A stretch of 6,899 nt of DNA from Flavobacterium sp. UBA4098. GTDB lineage: Bacteria > Bacteroidota > Bacteroidia > Flavobacteriales > Flavobacteriaceae. The position numbers and the translations under genes are program-made. Positions 1 through 6,223 of the stretch are shown here, one piece after another. Location of the stretch: NCBI GenBank assembly GCA_002382495.1, contig DFXW01000029.1, positions 1 to 6,899 of the forward strand, in the 5' to 3' direction. Below the pieces are notes generated by a model. The model was not told the DNA's origin. It did no database searches and was given only the letters and a program-made list of their open reading frames with translations. Position 1 is the stretch's first letter; each line of letters opens with the position of its first letter.

Positions 1-979
1 CTTCTGAATCGGTAAAAAATTCTTCGAAATCTTTTTCACCCGTTGTATCACTATTTGTAAATAAACAAGGCCATCTTTTTTGTTGAGGCAAAGAAGCCAT
101 CAAGTTTCTCGCTTCCTCTTCTGATTGACACAAATAAGGTTCGTATCCTAATTCTGCTAAATATTTTACTGCTATATCTGCGAAAGAAATTAAATGTAAA
201 TCTTGATTTAACTTCGGAAAAAACACATTTCTATTTTCGCCAAAAATACACGACATTAAACATAATTCCCCTGATTCTTTGGGTGTAACAAAATAGCGTT
301 TAATATCATTTGGTGCTACAATTGGCTGTTGTTTTTGAATCCGTTGGTTAAAACCATGTAATAATGAACCATCTGAAAAAGCCACATTGGCAAAACGAGC
401 AGTCGAAATTGTAATTTTTTGACTTAAACTCATTAAAAACATTTCCATAATACGTTTAGAAGCTCCCATCATATTGACAGGATTTGCTGCCTTATCTGTA
501 GAAACGCAAAAATATTTTTTTGTCCCTTTTTCAATTGCTTGTTTAACTGTTTTTTCTGTGTTGAAAACATTCACATCAATCATTCGCATCAATGTAAACG
601 GGTCTTTTTCACTTCTAACATGCTTTAATGCCGAAAGGTTTAATACATAATCGTATTTTCCATCTGATTCAATAAAAGCATCGTATTCAATAGATCCAAT
701 ATCTAAGGCAAAAGTTTGAAAATCCCCATCAATATAACCAAAAGAACTTCTTAAATCACGAACCAATTCCACCATATTGTTTTCACTGATGTCAACAACA
801 TGAAGTTTGATTGGGTTTCTTTTAAAAATTTCCTTCGTTACCGCTTGACCTATTGAACCTGCCCCTCCAATTACCAAAAAAGAAGATTCTCCTACAATTT
901 TAGAAAGTTCTTGTTCTTTGTTTGAAATATCTTTGGTAAATATTTCTGTATCTCGACCAATTAATTTAAGAATATTCAT
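1..979 (-). CDS. UDP-N-acetylhexosamine 4,6-dehydratase (CapD/WbpM/LegB-like), 3' end cut by window
   Basis: Begins at an ATG (977-979) and stays open for 326 codons to the left edge, so the C-terminus is missing. It is an extended short-chain dehydrogenase. A short N-terminal lead is followed by a Rossmann fold with the NAD(P)-binding motif GGAGSIG at residues 38-44 and the core motif STDKAANP at 160-167, then MGASK at 171-175. The family removes water from UDP-GlcNAc (or a related nucleotide sugar) to give a 4-keto-6-deoxy sugar, an intermediate for bacillosamine, legionaminic-type or fucosamine sugars. The usual catalytic Tyr of YxxxK is Met171 with Lys175 kept, as in WbpM/PglF-type enzymes rather than PseB-type ones. 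It lacks the transmembrane region of WbpM and should be cytoplasmic. The start lies 5 bp after the wzz stop codon, so the two are probably cotranscribed. An aminotransferase gene is a plausible next neighbour, but this is inference. Family call firm; exact substrate uncertain. Confidence 0.9.
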   Translation of the reverse strand, partial: MNILKLIGRDTEIFTKDISNKEQELSKIVGESSFLVIGGAGSIGQAVTKEIFKRNPIKLHVVDISENNMVELVRDLRSSFGYIDGDFQTFALDIGSIEYDAFIESDGKYDYVLNLSALKHVRSEKDPFTLMRMIDVNVFNTEKTVKQAIEKGTKKYFCVSTDKAANPVNMMGASKRIMEMFLMSLSQKITISTARFANVAFSDGSLLHGFNQRIQKQQPIVAPNDIKRYFVTPKESGELCLMSCIFGENRNVFFPKLNQDLHLISFADIAVKYLAELGYEPYLCQSEEEARNLMASLPQQKRWPCLFTNSDTTGEKDFEEFFTDSE

Positions 980-984
980 TTGTA

Positions 985-2046
985 TTATTCAACTATAGTT
1001 TTTAAAAACCTTCTTCCAATCAAACCTAACACAATTAAAAATCCAGCTACAATTCCTCCCATCAAAATCCCTTTCGTTTTACCAAATTTATCTTTAGGCA
1101 AGGGCAAAATCGGTCGATCGATCACCTGAATTAGTGGCGTTTCTTTTCGTAGGGTAACTTTCGCTAATTCCGTTTGTTTGACTAATTCGGTTAAAATAGC
1201 AGTGTTCGCTTGAACATCTACTTGGCGTTTGGCCGAAGGTGCCCGGTTTACGTTCAAGGCAGGATTCAACATAAAAGTATTATCATTAGCTACAGCTACT
1301 CCAGTAATCGCACCGTTCAATTCGGCACGTATAGAGTCCGTTTGCTTTTGTAAAATAGCCATATTCATGCGGGCTTTCTTGCTTTTGGTGTACACATAAA
1401 AGTCAGACACTTGCTTGGCTAATGTTTCTGAAAAGGCTTTGGCAAAAGCCTCGTTTTCTGACTTAACATCGATACTAATTATCGATATCTTCTTGTCTTT
1501 TTGAGCTACGGTCAAACTGCTCTTAGACAAATCTTCATACATCTTACCCATAATACTATCGTGCTCCCTTGTAAAGTACTTGCGCTTAGTCAAAGGCGGA
1601 AATTGGATCGCTTTTAATTTTGGTTTATCATTCCATTTGTCTCTCCATTCCTGCGTACGAATGTACATTTCGGCTAAAGAAATGGTATCCGTTCCTGCTA
1701 GTACGGGTTGCATCAAGGTTTGTTCCACCATCGAGCGGGATTTGAACAATTCGGTCAAGTTAGCGCCTGAGAAAGCTCCTCCTCCACTTCCACCACCTAA
1801 ATCCAATCCTAAAGAACTCGCCAGTCCTAAAGCTCCACTCATGCCTCCACCTTTTTCATCTTCTAAGGCAAAGGATAAGGTAGCCGTATAAATCGGTTTC
1901 TTAAAAATTGAATAGGTCAATCCTAAAGCCGCTCCTACTATTCCTGCTAACACAATAATCTTCCATTGCGATAGCAAATAGGAATACCATTCTTTGGCTT
2001 TCTCGAGTAGTTCTTTGAGGGTGATTTCGTCGTTTTGTGTTTCCAT
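985..2046 (-). CDS. wzz: Wzz-type polysaccharide chain-length determinant (polysaccharide co-polymerase)
   Basis: A 353-residue inner-membrane protein that should set polymer length in Wzy-dependent synthesis and contact the Wza channel. It has a cytoplasmic N-terminus, a first transmembrane helix at about 29-48, a large periplasmic domain with helical stretches (about 165-245), a Pro-rich motif (PILPLPKDK, 312-320) directly before the second transmembrane helix at about 326-344, and a short basic tail. This two-helix layout with a proline-rich segment before helix two is typical of the family. Residues 66-95 form a Gly/Ser/Ala-rich stretch, familiar from Bacteroidota homologues. No Walker A motif or Tyr-rich tail is present, so there is no fused Wzc-type tyrosine kinase. 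The start at 2046 (METQNDE) is preferred. An upstream in-frame Met would add 32 residues read from repeat DNA and would overlap the end of the preceding gene. The leader holds a heptamer array. No clear Shine-Dalgarno site is seen. Confidence 0.9.
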   Translation of the reverse strand: METQNDEITLKELLEKAKEWYSYLLSQWKIIVLAGIVGAALGLTYSIFKKPIYTATLSFALEDEKGGGMSGALGLASSLGLDLGGGSGGGAFSGANLTELFKSRSMVEQTLMQPVLAGTDTISLAEMYIRTQEWRDKWNDKPKLKAIQFPPLTKRKYFTREHDSIMGKMYEDLSKSSLTVAQKDKKISIISIDVKSENEAFAKAFSETLAKQVSDFYVYTKSKKARMNMAILQKQTDSIRAELNGAITGVAVANDNTFMLNPALNVNRAPSAKRQVDVQANTAILTELVKQTELAKVTLRKETPLIQVIDRPILPLPKDKFGKTKGILMGGIVAGFLIVLGLIGRRFLKTIVE

Positions 2047-2057
2047 ATGTTTTATTT

Positions 2058-2092
2058 CGTAATTCGTGAACCGTGATTTGTAATTCGTAATT
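2058..2092 (-). repeat. Heptamer array in the wzz leader (5 units)
   Basis: Read on the minus strand, five consecutive 7-base units match the consensus AATTACG. Units 1 and 5 are exact and units 2-4 carry one to three changes. Columns 3 (T), 5 (A) and 6 (C) are the same in all five. The last unit ends 11 bases before the wzz ATG, and the spacer is A-rich. The array abuts the G+C-rich hairpin element at 2095-2123. It belongs to the same family as the array before wza. Confidence 0.85.
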
Positions 2093-2094
2093 AC

Positions 2095-2123
2095 TTCGCT
2101 CCGATCGGCTGCGCCTCGGGTCG
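2095..2123 (-). repeat. G+C-rich hairpin repeat, copy A (after the 6-dehydrogenase stop)
   Basis: A 29-bp element of about 70% G+C in an A+T-rich setting. It matches copy B (3656-3684) at 27 of 29 positions in inverted orientation. It lies 6 bp after the stop codon of the UDP-sugar dehydrogenase gene. It can fold with CCG/CGG and GGC/GCC pairs around a three-base loop. The outer CTTCG arm has only two bases left to pair with (CG), so the stem is shorter than in copy B. No T-tract follows, so it is not called a terminator. Confidence 0.8.
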
Positions 2124-2129
2124 TTAATC

Positions 2130-3425
2130 TTACAGTCGCCAATAATTTTGATAATCGGCTTTATTCAGTACCCCTTTGATGTCGAAAAGATAGACGGGTC
2201 CGTTAGACAAGTCTTCAAAATCCTTAGGTTTCATATTTCGGTAGGCTTGATGCCCTACAGCTAAGACGATACTGTCGTATTTGCCTTCGGGAGCCGATTT
2301 TAAGTTAATATTGTATTCGTGAGCTAATTCGGCTGGGCTACCAAAAGGGTCAATCACATCTACCCCAATCGAATAGTCTTCTAATTCTTTGATTAGATCC
2401 ACTACTTTCGAATTGCGAATATCAGACACCTCTTCTTTAAAAGTGATACCCATGACCAAGACTCTGGATTTTCCGGGATTTTTATCTTGCTCGATTAACG
2501 ACTGTACAATACGTTTAGCTATAAACGACGGAATAAAATCATTCACGCGGCGTCCTGCTGCAATCACTTGTGGTTCAATGCCAATCATTTTGGCTTTGTG
2601 CATCAAATAAAACGGATCCACACTAATGCAGTGTCCTCCGACTAAACCGGGTTGGTATTGGTGAAAATTCCATTTGGTTCCTGCTGCCGCAATCACCGCT
2701 TGGGTATCAATGCCCATTTTATCAAAGATAATTGCCAATTCATTCATTAACGAAATATTAATATCGCGTTGGGTATTTTCAATCACCTTGGCTGCTTCAG
2801 CCACTTTAATGGATTCTGCACGATGCAATCCGGCTTTAATAATACTGCCGTATACACCGGCAATCAATTCCAAAGCTTCTGCATCATTGCCCGATACAAT
2901 TTTTAAAATGGTAGTCAAAGTACGCACCTTATCTCCAGGCACAATACGCTCCGGACTGTAACCGTATTTAAAATCTATTCCGCCTTGCAATCCAGAAACG
3001 GATTCCAAAATGGGCAAACAATCGTCTTCAGTACAGCCTGGATAAACCGTCGATTCATAGACCACTACATCCCCTTTTTTTATAGCCGAAGCGACACTTT
3101 TCGTAGCTCCTAAAAGTGGATTCAAATTCGGTACTTTATTGGAATCAATATCCGTGGGTACGCCAATGATATGAAAATGGGCTTGTTGTAAATCGTCCAC
3201 ATCAGCGGTAAAGCTAATATCACAACCTTCAAAAGCAGCACTATCTAGTTCCTTAGAAGGATCAATACCTTGTTGCATCAAAGCAATACGCTCCTGATTG
3301 ATATCAAATCCAATGACTTTAAACTGCTTCGCCAACTCTAACGCCAAAGGTAATCCCACATAACCTAATCCGGTTACGGAAATGCATTTCTCTTTGTCGA
3401 TAAAGGGTTGGAGATTATAGGTCAT
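2130..3425 (-). CDS. tviB: UDP-N-acetylhexosamine 6-dehydrogenase (TviB/WbpO-like)
   Basis: A 431-residue cytoplasmic enzyme that oxidises C6 of a UDP-HexNAc (GlcNAc or GalNAc) twice with NAD+ to give the uronic acid, an acidic building block for capsule or O-antigen. The N-terminal Rossmann motif GLGYVG is at 19-24 with the ribose-binding Asp41. The family motif STVYPGCTE is at 125-133, and the central helix with AEAAKVIENTQRD (Lys213, Asn217) at 209-221. The catalytic cysteine is Cys266 in GGHCISVDP. The C-terminal NAD/substrate domain carries GITFKEEVSDIRNS at 326-339. Length and motifs match TviB of the Vi antigen pathway and WbpO. WbpA-type enzymes are close relatives, so the exact sugar is not settled. 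The start at 3425 (MTYNLQPF) is chosen because the longer in-frame version, starting at 3569, adds 48 residues read from repeat DNA. The leader is a heptamer array ending 4 bases before the ATG. Confidence 0.93.
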   Translation of the reverse strand: MTYNLQPFIDKEKCISVTGLGYVGLPLALELAKQFKVIGFDINQERIALMQQGIDPSKELDSAAFEGCDISFTADVDDLQQAHFHIIGVPTDIDSNKVPNLNPLLGATKSVASAIKKGDVVVYESTVYPGCTEDDCLPILESVSGLQGGIDFKYGYSPERIVPGDKVRTLTTILKIVSGNDAEALELIAGVYGSIIKAGLHRAESIKVAEAAKVIENTQRDINISLMNELAIIFDKMGIDTQAVIAAAGTKWNFHQYQPGLVGGHCISVDPFYLMHKAKMIGIEPQVIAAGRRVNDFIPSFIAKRIVQSLIEQDKNPGKSRVLVMGITFKEEVSDIRNSKVVDLIKELEDYSIGVDVIDPFGSPAELAHEYNINLKSAPEGKYDSIVLAVGHQAYRNMKPKDFEDLSNGPVYLFDIKGVLNKADYQNYWRL

Positions 3426-3429
3426 TTTG

Positions 3430-3471
3430 GTTATCGGTTGTCGGTTTTCTGTTGTTCGTTGTTCGTTGTTC
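3430..3471 (-). repeat. Heptamer array in the 6-dehydrogenase leader (6 units)
   Basis: On the minus strand there are six consecutive 7-base units. The first three are identical (GAACAAC), and the next three keep the pattern NNANAAC with columns 3, 5, 6 and 7 invariant. The array ends 4 bases before the ATG of the dehydrogenase gene. The motif differs from the AATTACG arrays before wza and wzz but has the same period and placement. Confidence 0.85.
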
Positions 3472-3510
3472 AACATTCCTTGTTCTAATGTTGTCCCGAA
3501 GCGCAGGGAT

Positions 3511-3559
3511 TCAATATAGAATTTTGAATTATGAATGTTTAAATTCGTAGGTCGTAAAT
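3511..3559 (-). repeat. Degenerate heptamer array (about 7 units)
   Basis: Read on the minus strand, this stretch divides into seven 7-base units that all have T in column 4. The first two end in TACG like the wza and wzz arrays, and the later ones are of an ATTCA-like type. The period is clear but single units are diverged, so the limits are approximate. Confidence 0.55.
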
Positions 3560-3562
3560 TAT

Positions 3563-3599
3563 TACACACCCCTAGCCCCTCTCTAGAGGGGAATGTGTA
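3563..3599 (-). repeat. Palindromic intergenic element
   Basis: A core stem of CCCCTC with GAGGGG (3576-3581 and 3586-3591, four-base loop) lies inside an outer pair, TACACA (3563-3568) with TGTGTA (3594-3599). A second C-rich run (CCCCTAG, 3569-3575) sits unpaired on one side. No T-tract follows on either strand. From memory, similar C-rich palindromes are common between genes in Bacteroidota, so a dispersed REP-like element is likely; this was not searched. Confidence 0.6.
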
Positions 3600-3614
3600 G
3601 TGCTACTTACACTA

Positions 3615-3646
3615 ATTGTTACATTTTCAAATTGGCACATTTTCAA
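3615..3646. repeat. Two-copy 16-bp tandem direct repeat
   Basis: Two adjacent 16-base units, 3615-3630 and 3631-3646, match at 14 of 16 positions and share the core ACATTTTCAA. A partial third unit may begin at 3647. The sequence is non-coding and A+T-rich. It lies between the G+C-rich hairpin element and the palindromic element. Confidence 0.7.
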
Positions 3647-3652
3647 ATCGTA

Positions 3653-3685
3653 CTTCGACCCGAGGCGAAGCCGAACGGAGCGAAG
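3653..3685 (-). repeat. G+C-rich hairpin repeat, copy B (after the wza stop)
   Basis: The inverted partner of the element at 2095-2123, placed 13 bp after the wza stop codon. It can form an 11-bp interrupted stem. CTTCG (3653-3657) pairs with CGAAG (3681-3685), CCG (3660-3662) with CGG (3676-3678), and GGC (3664-3666) with GCC (3670-3672), around a GAA loop. No T-tract follows, so it may act as a 3'-end stabiliser or partial attenuator within the transcript, or it may simply be a mobile intergenic repeat. Confidence 0.75.
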
Positions 3686-3698
3686 CTAAAATCGTAAA

Positions 3699-6161
3699 TT
3701 ACTTAAACGCATTTAAAATTAACAACGACAAACTCGTAATCACACTACCAATACTTACCCATTCGCCAGTAGACATTTTCTTAGTCAATGGTTTTTCAGG
3801 GACTACAATTTGAGAACCAGCAGTCACTTTTGGATAGGATTTGAAAAACAAAAACGAACCCGTTACGGCAGCTTGTCCGTTAGGATAAATGACATAGGCT
3901 TTTCTTTTCCAAGCTTTGGCATCGGTACCACCAACTGAACTCAAATAATAGTTCAATCCTCTACCGTTATTGTAAGGGATTTCCGAAGTCAATAAGACGC
4001 TTCCCGTTACTTTTACACTCTCGCTAAATTCCACCACTTCAATCTCATCGCCAGGCAACAAAGTAATATTGGTTCGGTTTTTAGGGTTATTTACAATTTT
4101 ATTCCAATCCACAGGAATGGTAGCAAATTTTAACTCTTCTTTTAATTTTTTAAGGGCCGAATTTTTCACGGTATCTTTAGCAGTCAATGAAGCATCAATA
4201 CTATTCTTGTTGACATCAAAATTGACGTTTTCTAATTCCTCAATTTGTTTGGCTTTGATTGGACGCTTGATTTTCATCCCTCTGTTATTAGCCAAAGGAG
4301 TTAGTCCACCAGCACGTTGAATCAAAGAATACAATTTTTCTTTTTTATCTACCAAAACGTATTTACCTGGGTAGTGTACCGCACCAGTAACAGTAACCAT
4401 TTCTGGTTTTTCGTATACGGCCATACGGCGAATGTTCACCACATCAAAAGGAGCCAAAATAAAGTTTTCCGCTTGTTCGTTATTCTCAGGAGTAATTTCG
4501 ATATTGAACAATTCGGCACGAGCTGAATTGTTTATATCAATATCTTCAGATTGAATCATACGCGCTACTTCCACTCTTTTCGAAGCCGATCCAATTAAAC
4601 CCCCAGCTTGCACCAACAAATCATTTAAGGTCAAGGCTGGATTGTAGTCGTATTCTCCCGGTTTTTTAATTTCGCCATCAATAGTTACCTTAAACACTTC
4701 TTTGAAATCCAAGATTGAGAAAACGGTTACAATGTCTTCTTTTTTCAACAAAATATTGGCTTGAGAATCTCCTTCTAAGGCTTTCGCCAAATTCACTCCC
4801 ACCGCTTCTTTTGTAAAATCCGATTTCAAACGTACAATAGTAGCACGCGCTGTATAGGCATCTTCTTTCAAACCATCGGCTTTGGCAATCAGATCAGCAA
4901 TTCGCATGCCTTCGTAAAACGAATAGGTATTGGGTCTAAATACAGCTCCTTCAATTTTAATTCGGTTTTCAAATCGGTTTAAGATTTTGGACACCGTAAA
5001 CAAATCACCTGAACGGGGTTTGTATAGTTTAAATTCAGTCGCTTTGACGTCTTTTACTTTGTATTCTTTGTCTGTTTTTTGCAATACATTCACCGATGCG
5101 GTAAAAGCCAACTCATTGAACCCAGAAGCAAAAGTTAACAAGTCTTGAAAACTCTCACCCGATTTCATCTCAAAAATACCAGGGCGTTTCACTTCGCCTT
5201 CCACCGTTACTCTTTGGCTGTAAGCCGGAATACGAATGACATCATTGTCTTTCAATCCTATATTATCCGACTGATTCCCATTCACCAAAAAACGATACAA
5301 ATCGATCGTACGGTAGACTTTGTTATTTCGAATCAATTCAATGTTACGGTAACTGCCGTTTTTAGCTGGTCCTCCACCCAAAAATAAAGCATTGTAAACA
5401 GTAGCCAAAGAAGATATCGAATAATTTCCAGGTTGTTTGCTTCCAATCAAGGTCACTTTAATGGTACGAATGCGACTCAAACTAATACCCACTTGCGATT
5501 GTCCTGAACGAACCGTACTATACACACGAGCAATTGCATTTTTAATTTTTACCGTAGCGGCTTCAATGGTCATGCCCGAAACGGCAATTTGACCCACATA
5601 TTGAATGTTCACTTTTCCTTCTAATGAAACAGGCACCGCATCACTAAATTCTTGAATCCCATACACACTAATTTGCAATTCATCACCAGGTCCTAGAACG
5701 TAATTGACTGGGGTAGCCAATTTTAAATTCGGCTCAAAATTTAGAGTAGGATTATCAAACAATTCGGATCCAAAAACCAAGGCGTTCAAACTGTCCTTTA
5801 CTTTTTTATTGACAATTTTTTCTTGTTTTCTAGCATAGTCATCTTCAGAAAGTGTATCGTTATCAAACGAATACGAAGGTTTTAGTTTGGGTTTAGCATT
5901 GGCACTTTTCATACCCAAACGCGCTTTTAACTTAGCAAACTCATTAGCCGGCATTCCTTTGGCCAAAGCCGCTTGTTCCGCTTGTTCTATGGTAAGTTTA
6001 TTCGTTTCCAATTGGGTGCGAATTTTAGCCACATCAGCATCCGATAAATAGTCTACTTTAAGCGTACTTAAATCTTGTGCTTTCATCAAATCTTGAGCTG
6101 AAGCTCCTGTGCTTTGTAGTAAAGCAACAAACAAAAAGGCGATAAAGAGTAATTTTTTCAT
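3699..6161 (-). CDS. wza: Wza-family polysaccharide export protein with multiple SLBB domains
   Basis: An 820-residue export channel subunit that should carry finished polysaccharide across the periplasm and outer membrane. The signal peptide (1-22) ends in ASA before Gln23. There is no lipobox and no cysteine anywhere, so unlike E. coli Wza it is not a lipoprotein. A helical N-terminal region (about 30-85) precedes the Poly_export domain, which starts at NYVLGPGDELQISVYG (153-168). About six SLBB-like units follow. One starts near 234 and others are marked by VEGEVKRPG (320), IEGAVFRP (403), IDGEIKKPG (494), VTGAVHYPG (591) and VTGSV (718). A hydrophobic segment at 801-818 ends the protein and could be the outer-membrane helix, as in E. 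coli Wza. The length is over twice that of E. coli Wza (about 380) but usual for Bacteroidota. The start is fixed by the signal peptide. The leader carries a heptamer array, and manC ends 62 bp upstream. Confidence 0.93.
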   Translation of the reverse strand: MKKLLFIAFLFVALLQSTGASAQDLMKAQDLSTLKVDYLSDADVAKIRTQLETNKLTIEQAEQAALAKGMPANEFAKLKARLGMKSANAKPKLKPSYSFDNDTLSEDDYARKQEKIVNKKVKDSLNALVFGSELFDNPTLNFEPNLKLATPVNYVLGPGDELQISVYGIQEFSDAVPVSLEGKVNIQYVGQIAVSGMTIEAATVKIKNAIARVYSTVRSGQSQVGISLSRIRTIKVTLIGSKQPGNYSISSLATVYNALFLGGGPAKNGSYRNIELIRNNKVYRTIDLYRFLVNGNQSDNIGLKDNDVIRIPAYSQRVTVEGEVKRPGIFEMKSGESFQDLLTFASGFNELAFTASVNVLQKTDKEYKVKDVKATEFKLYKPRSGDLFTVSKILNRFENRIKIEGAVFRPNTYSFYEGMRIADLIAKADGLKEDAYTARATIVRLKSDFTKEAVGVNLAKALEGDSQANILLKKEDIVTVFSILDFKEVFKVTIDGEIKKPGEYDYNPALTLNDLLVQAGGLIGSASKRVEVARMIQSEDIDINNSARAELFNIEITPENNEQAENFILAPFDVVNIRRMAVYEKPEMVTVTGAVHYPGKYVLVDKKEKLYSLIQRAGGLTPLANNRGMKIKRPIKAKQIEELENVNFDVNKNSIDASLTAKDTVKNSALKKLKEELKFATIPVDWNKIVNNPKNRTNITLLPGDEIEVVEFSESVKVTGSVLLTSEIPYNNGRGLNYYLSSVGGTDAKAWKRKAYVIYPNGQAAVTGSFLFFKSYPKVTAGSQIVVPEKPLTKKMSTGEWVSIGSVITSLSLLILNAFK

Positions 6162-6172
6162 ATTTTTTTATT

Positions 6173-6200
6173 CGTAATTCGTAAAACGTGATTCGTAAAT
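6173..6200 (-). repeat. Heptamer array in the wza leader (4 units)
   Basis: On the minus strand there are four consecutive 7-base units of consensus AATTACG, with T in column 3 and ACG in columns 5-7 in every unit. The last unit is exact and ends 11 bases before the wza ATG, followed by an A-rich spacer. This matches the motif, unit order and spacing of the array before wzz. Confidence 0.85.
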
Positions 6201-6223
6201 CGGAAATAGTATTTTGTTATGTA

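Larger units (their letters stand above)
3426..3698. other. Repeat-mosaic intergenic region between wza and the 6-dehydrogenase gene
   Basis: This 273-bp gap is far longer than the other gaps in the locus and is made almost wholly of short repeats. In transcription order they are a G+C-rich hairpin element, a 16-bp direct repeat, a palindromic element, a degenerate heptamer array and a regular heptamer array that runs up to the ATG. Small open frames cross it on both strands but show only repeat-derived residues. I found no good match to the Bacteroidota promoter pattern TAnnTTTG on the minus strand, and no intrinsic terminator with a T-tract. An internal promoter or attenuator cannot be excluded. 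Confidence 0.75.

Noticed and set aside
1580..1891. Plus-strand open frame of 103 codons
   Set aside because: It lies wholly inside wzz on the opposite strand, and its Pro-rich part is just the complement of the Gly-rich segment. The other plus-strand frames inside genes are also shadows.
2047..2142. N-terminal extension of the wzz frame to a Met at 2142
   Set aside because: The extra 32 residues come from the heptamer array and hairpin element and overlap the end of the 6-dehydrogenase gene. METQNDE at 2046 gives a normal cytoplasmic N-terminus.
3430..3559. CRISPR array
   Set aside because: The units are 7 bases long and contiguous, with no unique spacers of CRISPR size and no cas genes nearby.
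3426..3569. N-terminal extension of the 6-dehydrogenase reading frame to a Met at 3569
   Set aside because: The 48 extra residues are translated from heptamer arrays and show no family similarity, while the Met at 3425 gives the usual length and N-terminus.
3563..3685. Intrinsic terminator between wza and the 6-dehydrogenase gene
   Set aside because: Hairpins are present, but no run of T follows any of them on the minus strand.
2095..3685. Invertible capsule promoter of the Bacteroides type
   Set aside because: The inverted pair encloses a full coding gene rather than a short promoter segment, no recombinase gene is in view, and no promoter match was found between the copies.
3616..3813. 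Plus-strand 65-codon frame across the wza 3' end
   Set aside because: It is made of repeat DNA plus the antisense of the wza C-terminus, with no recognisable domain.
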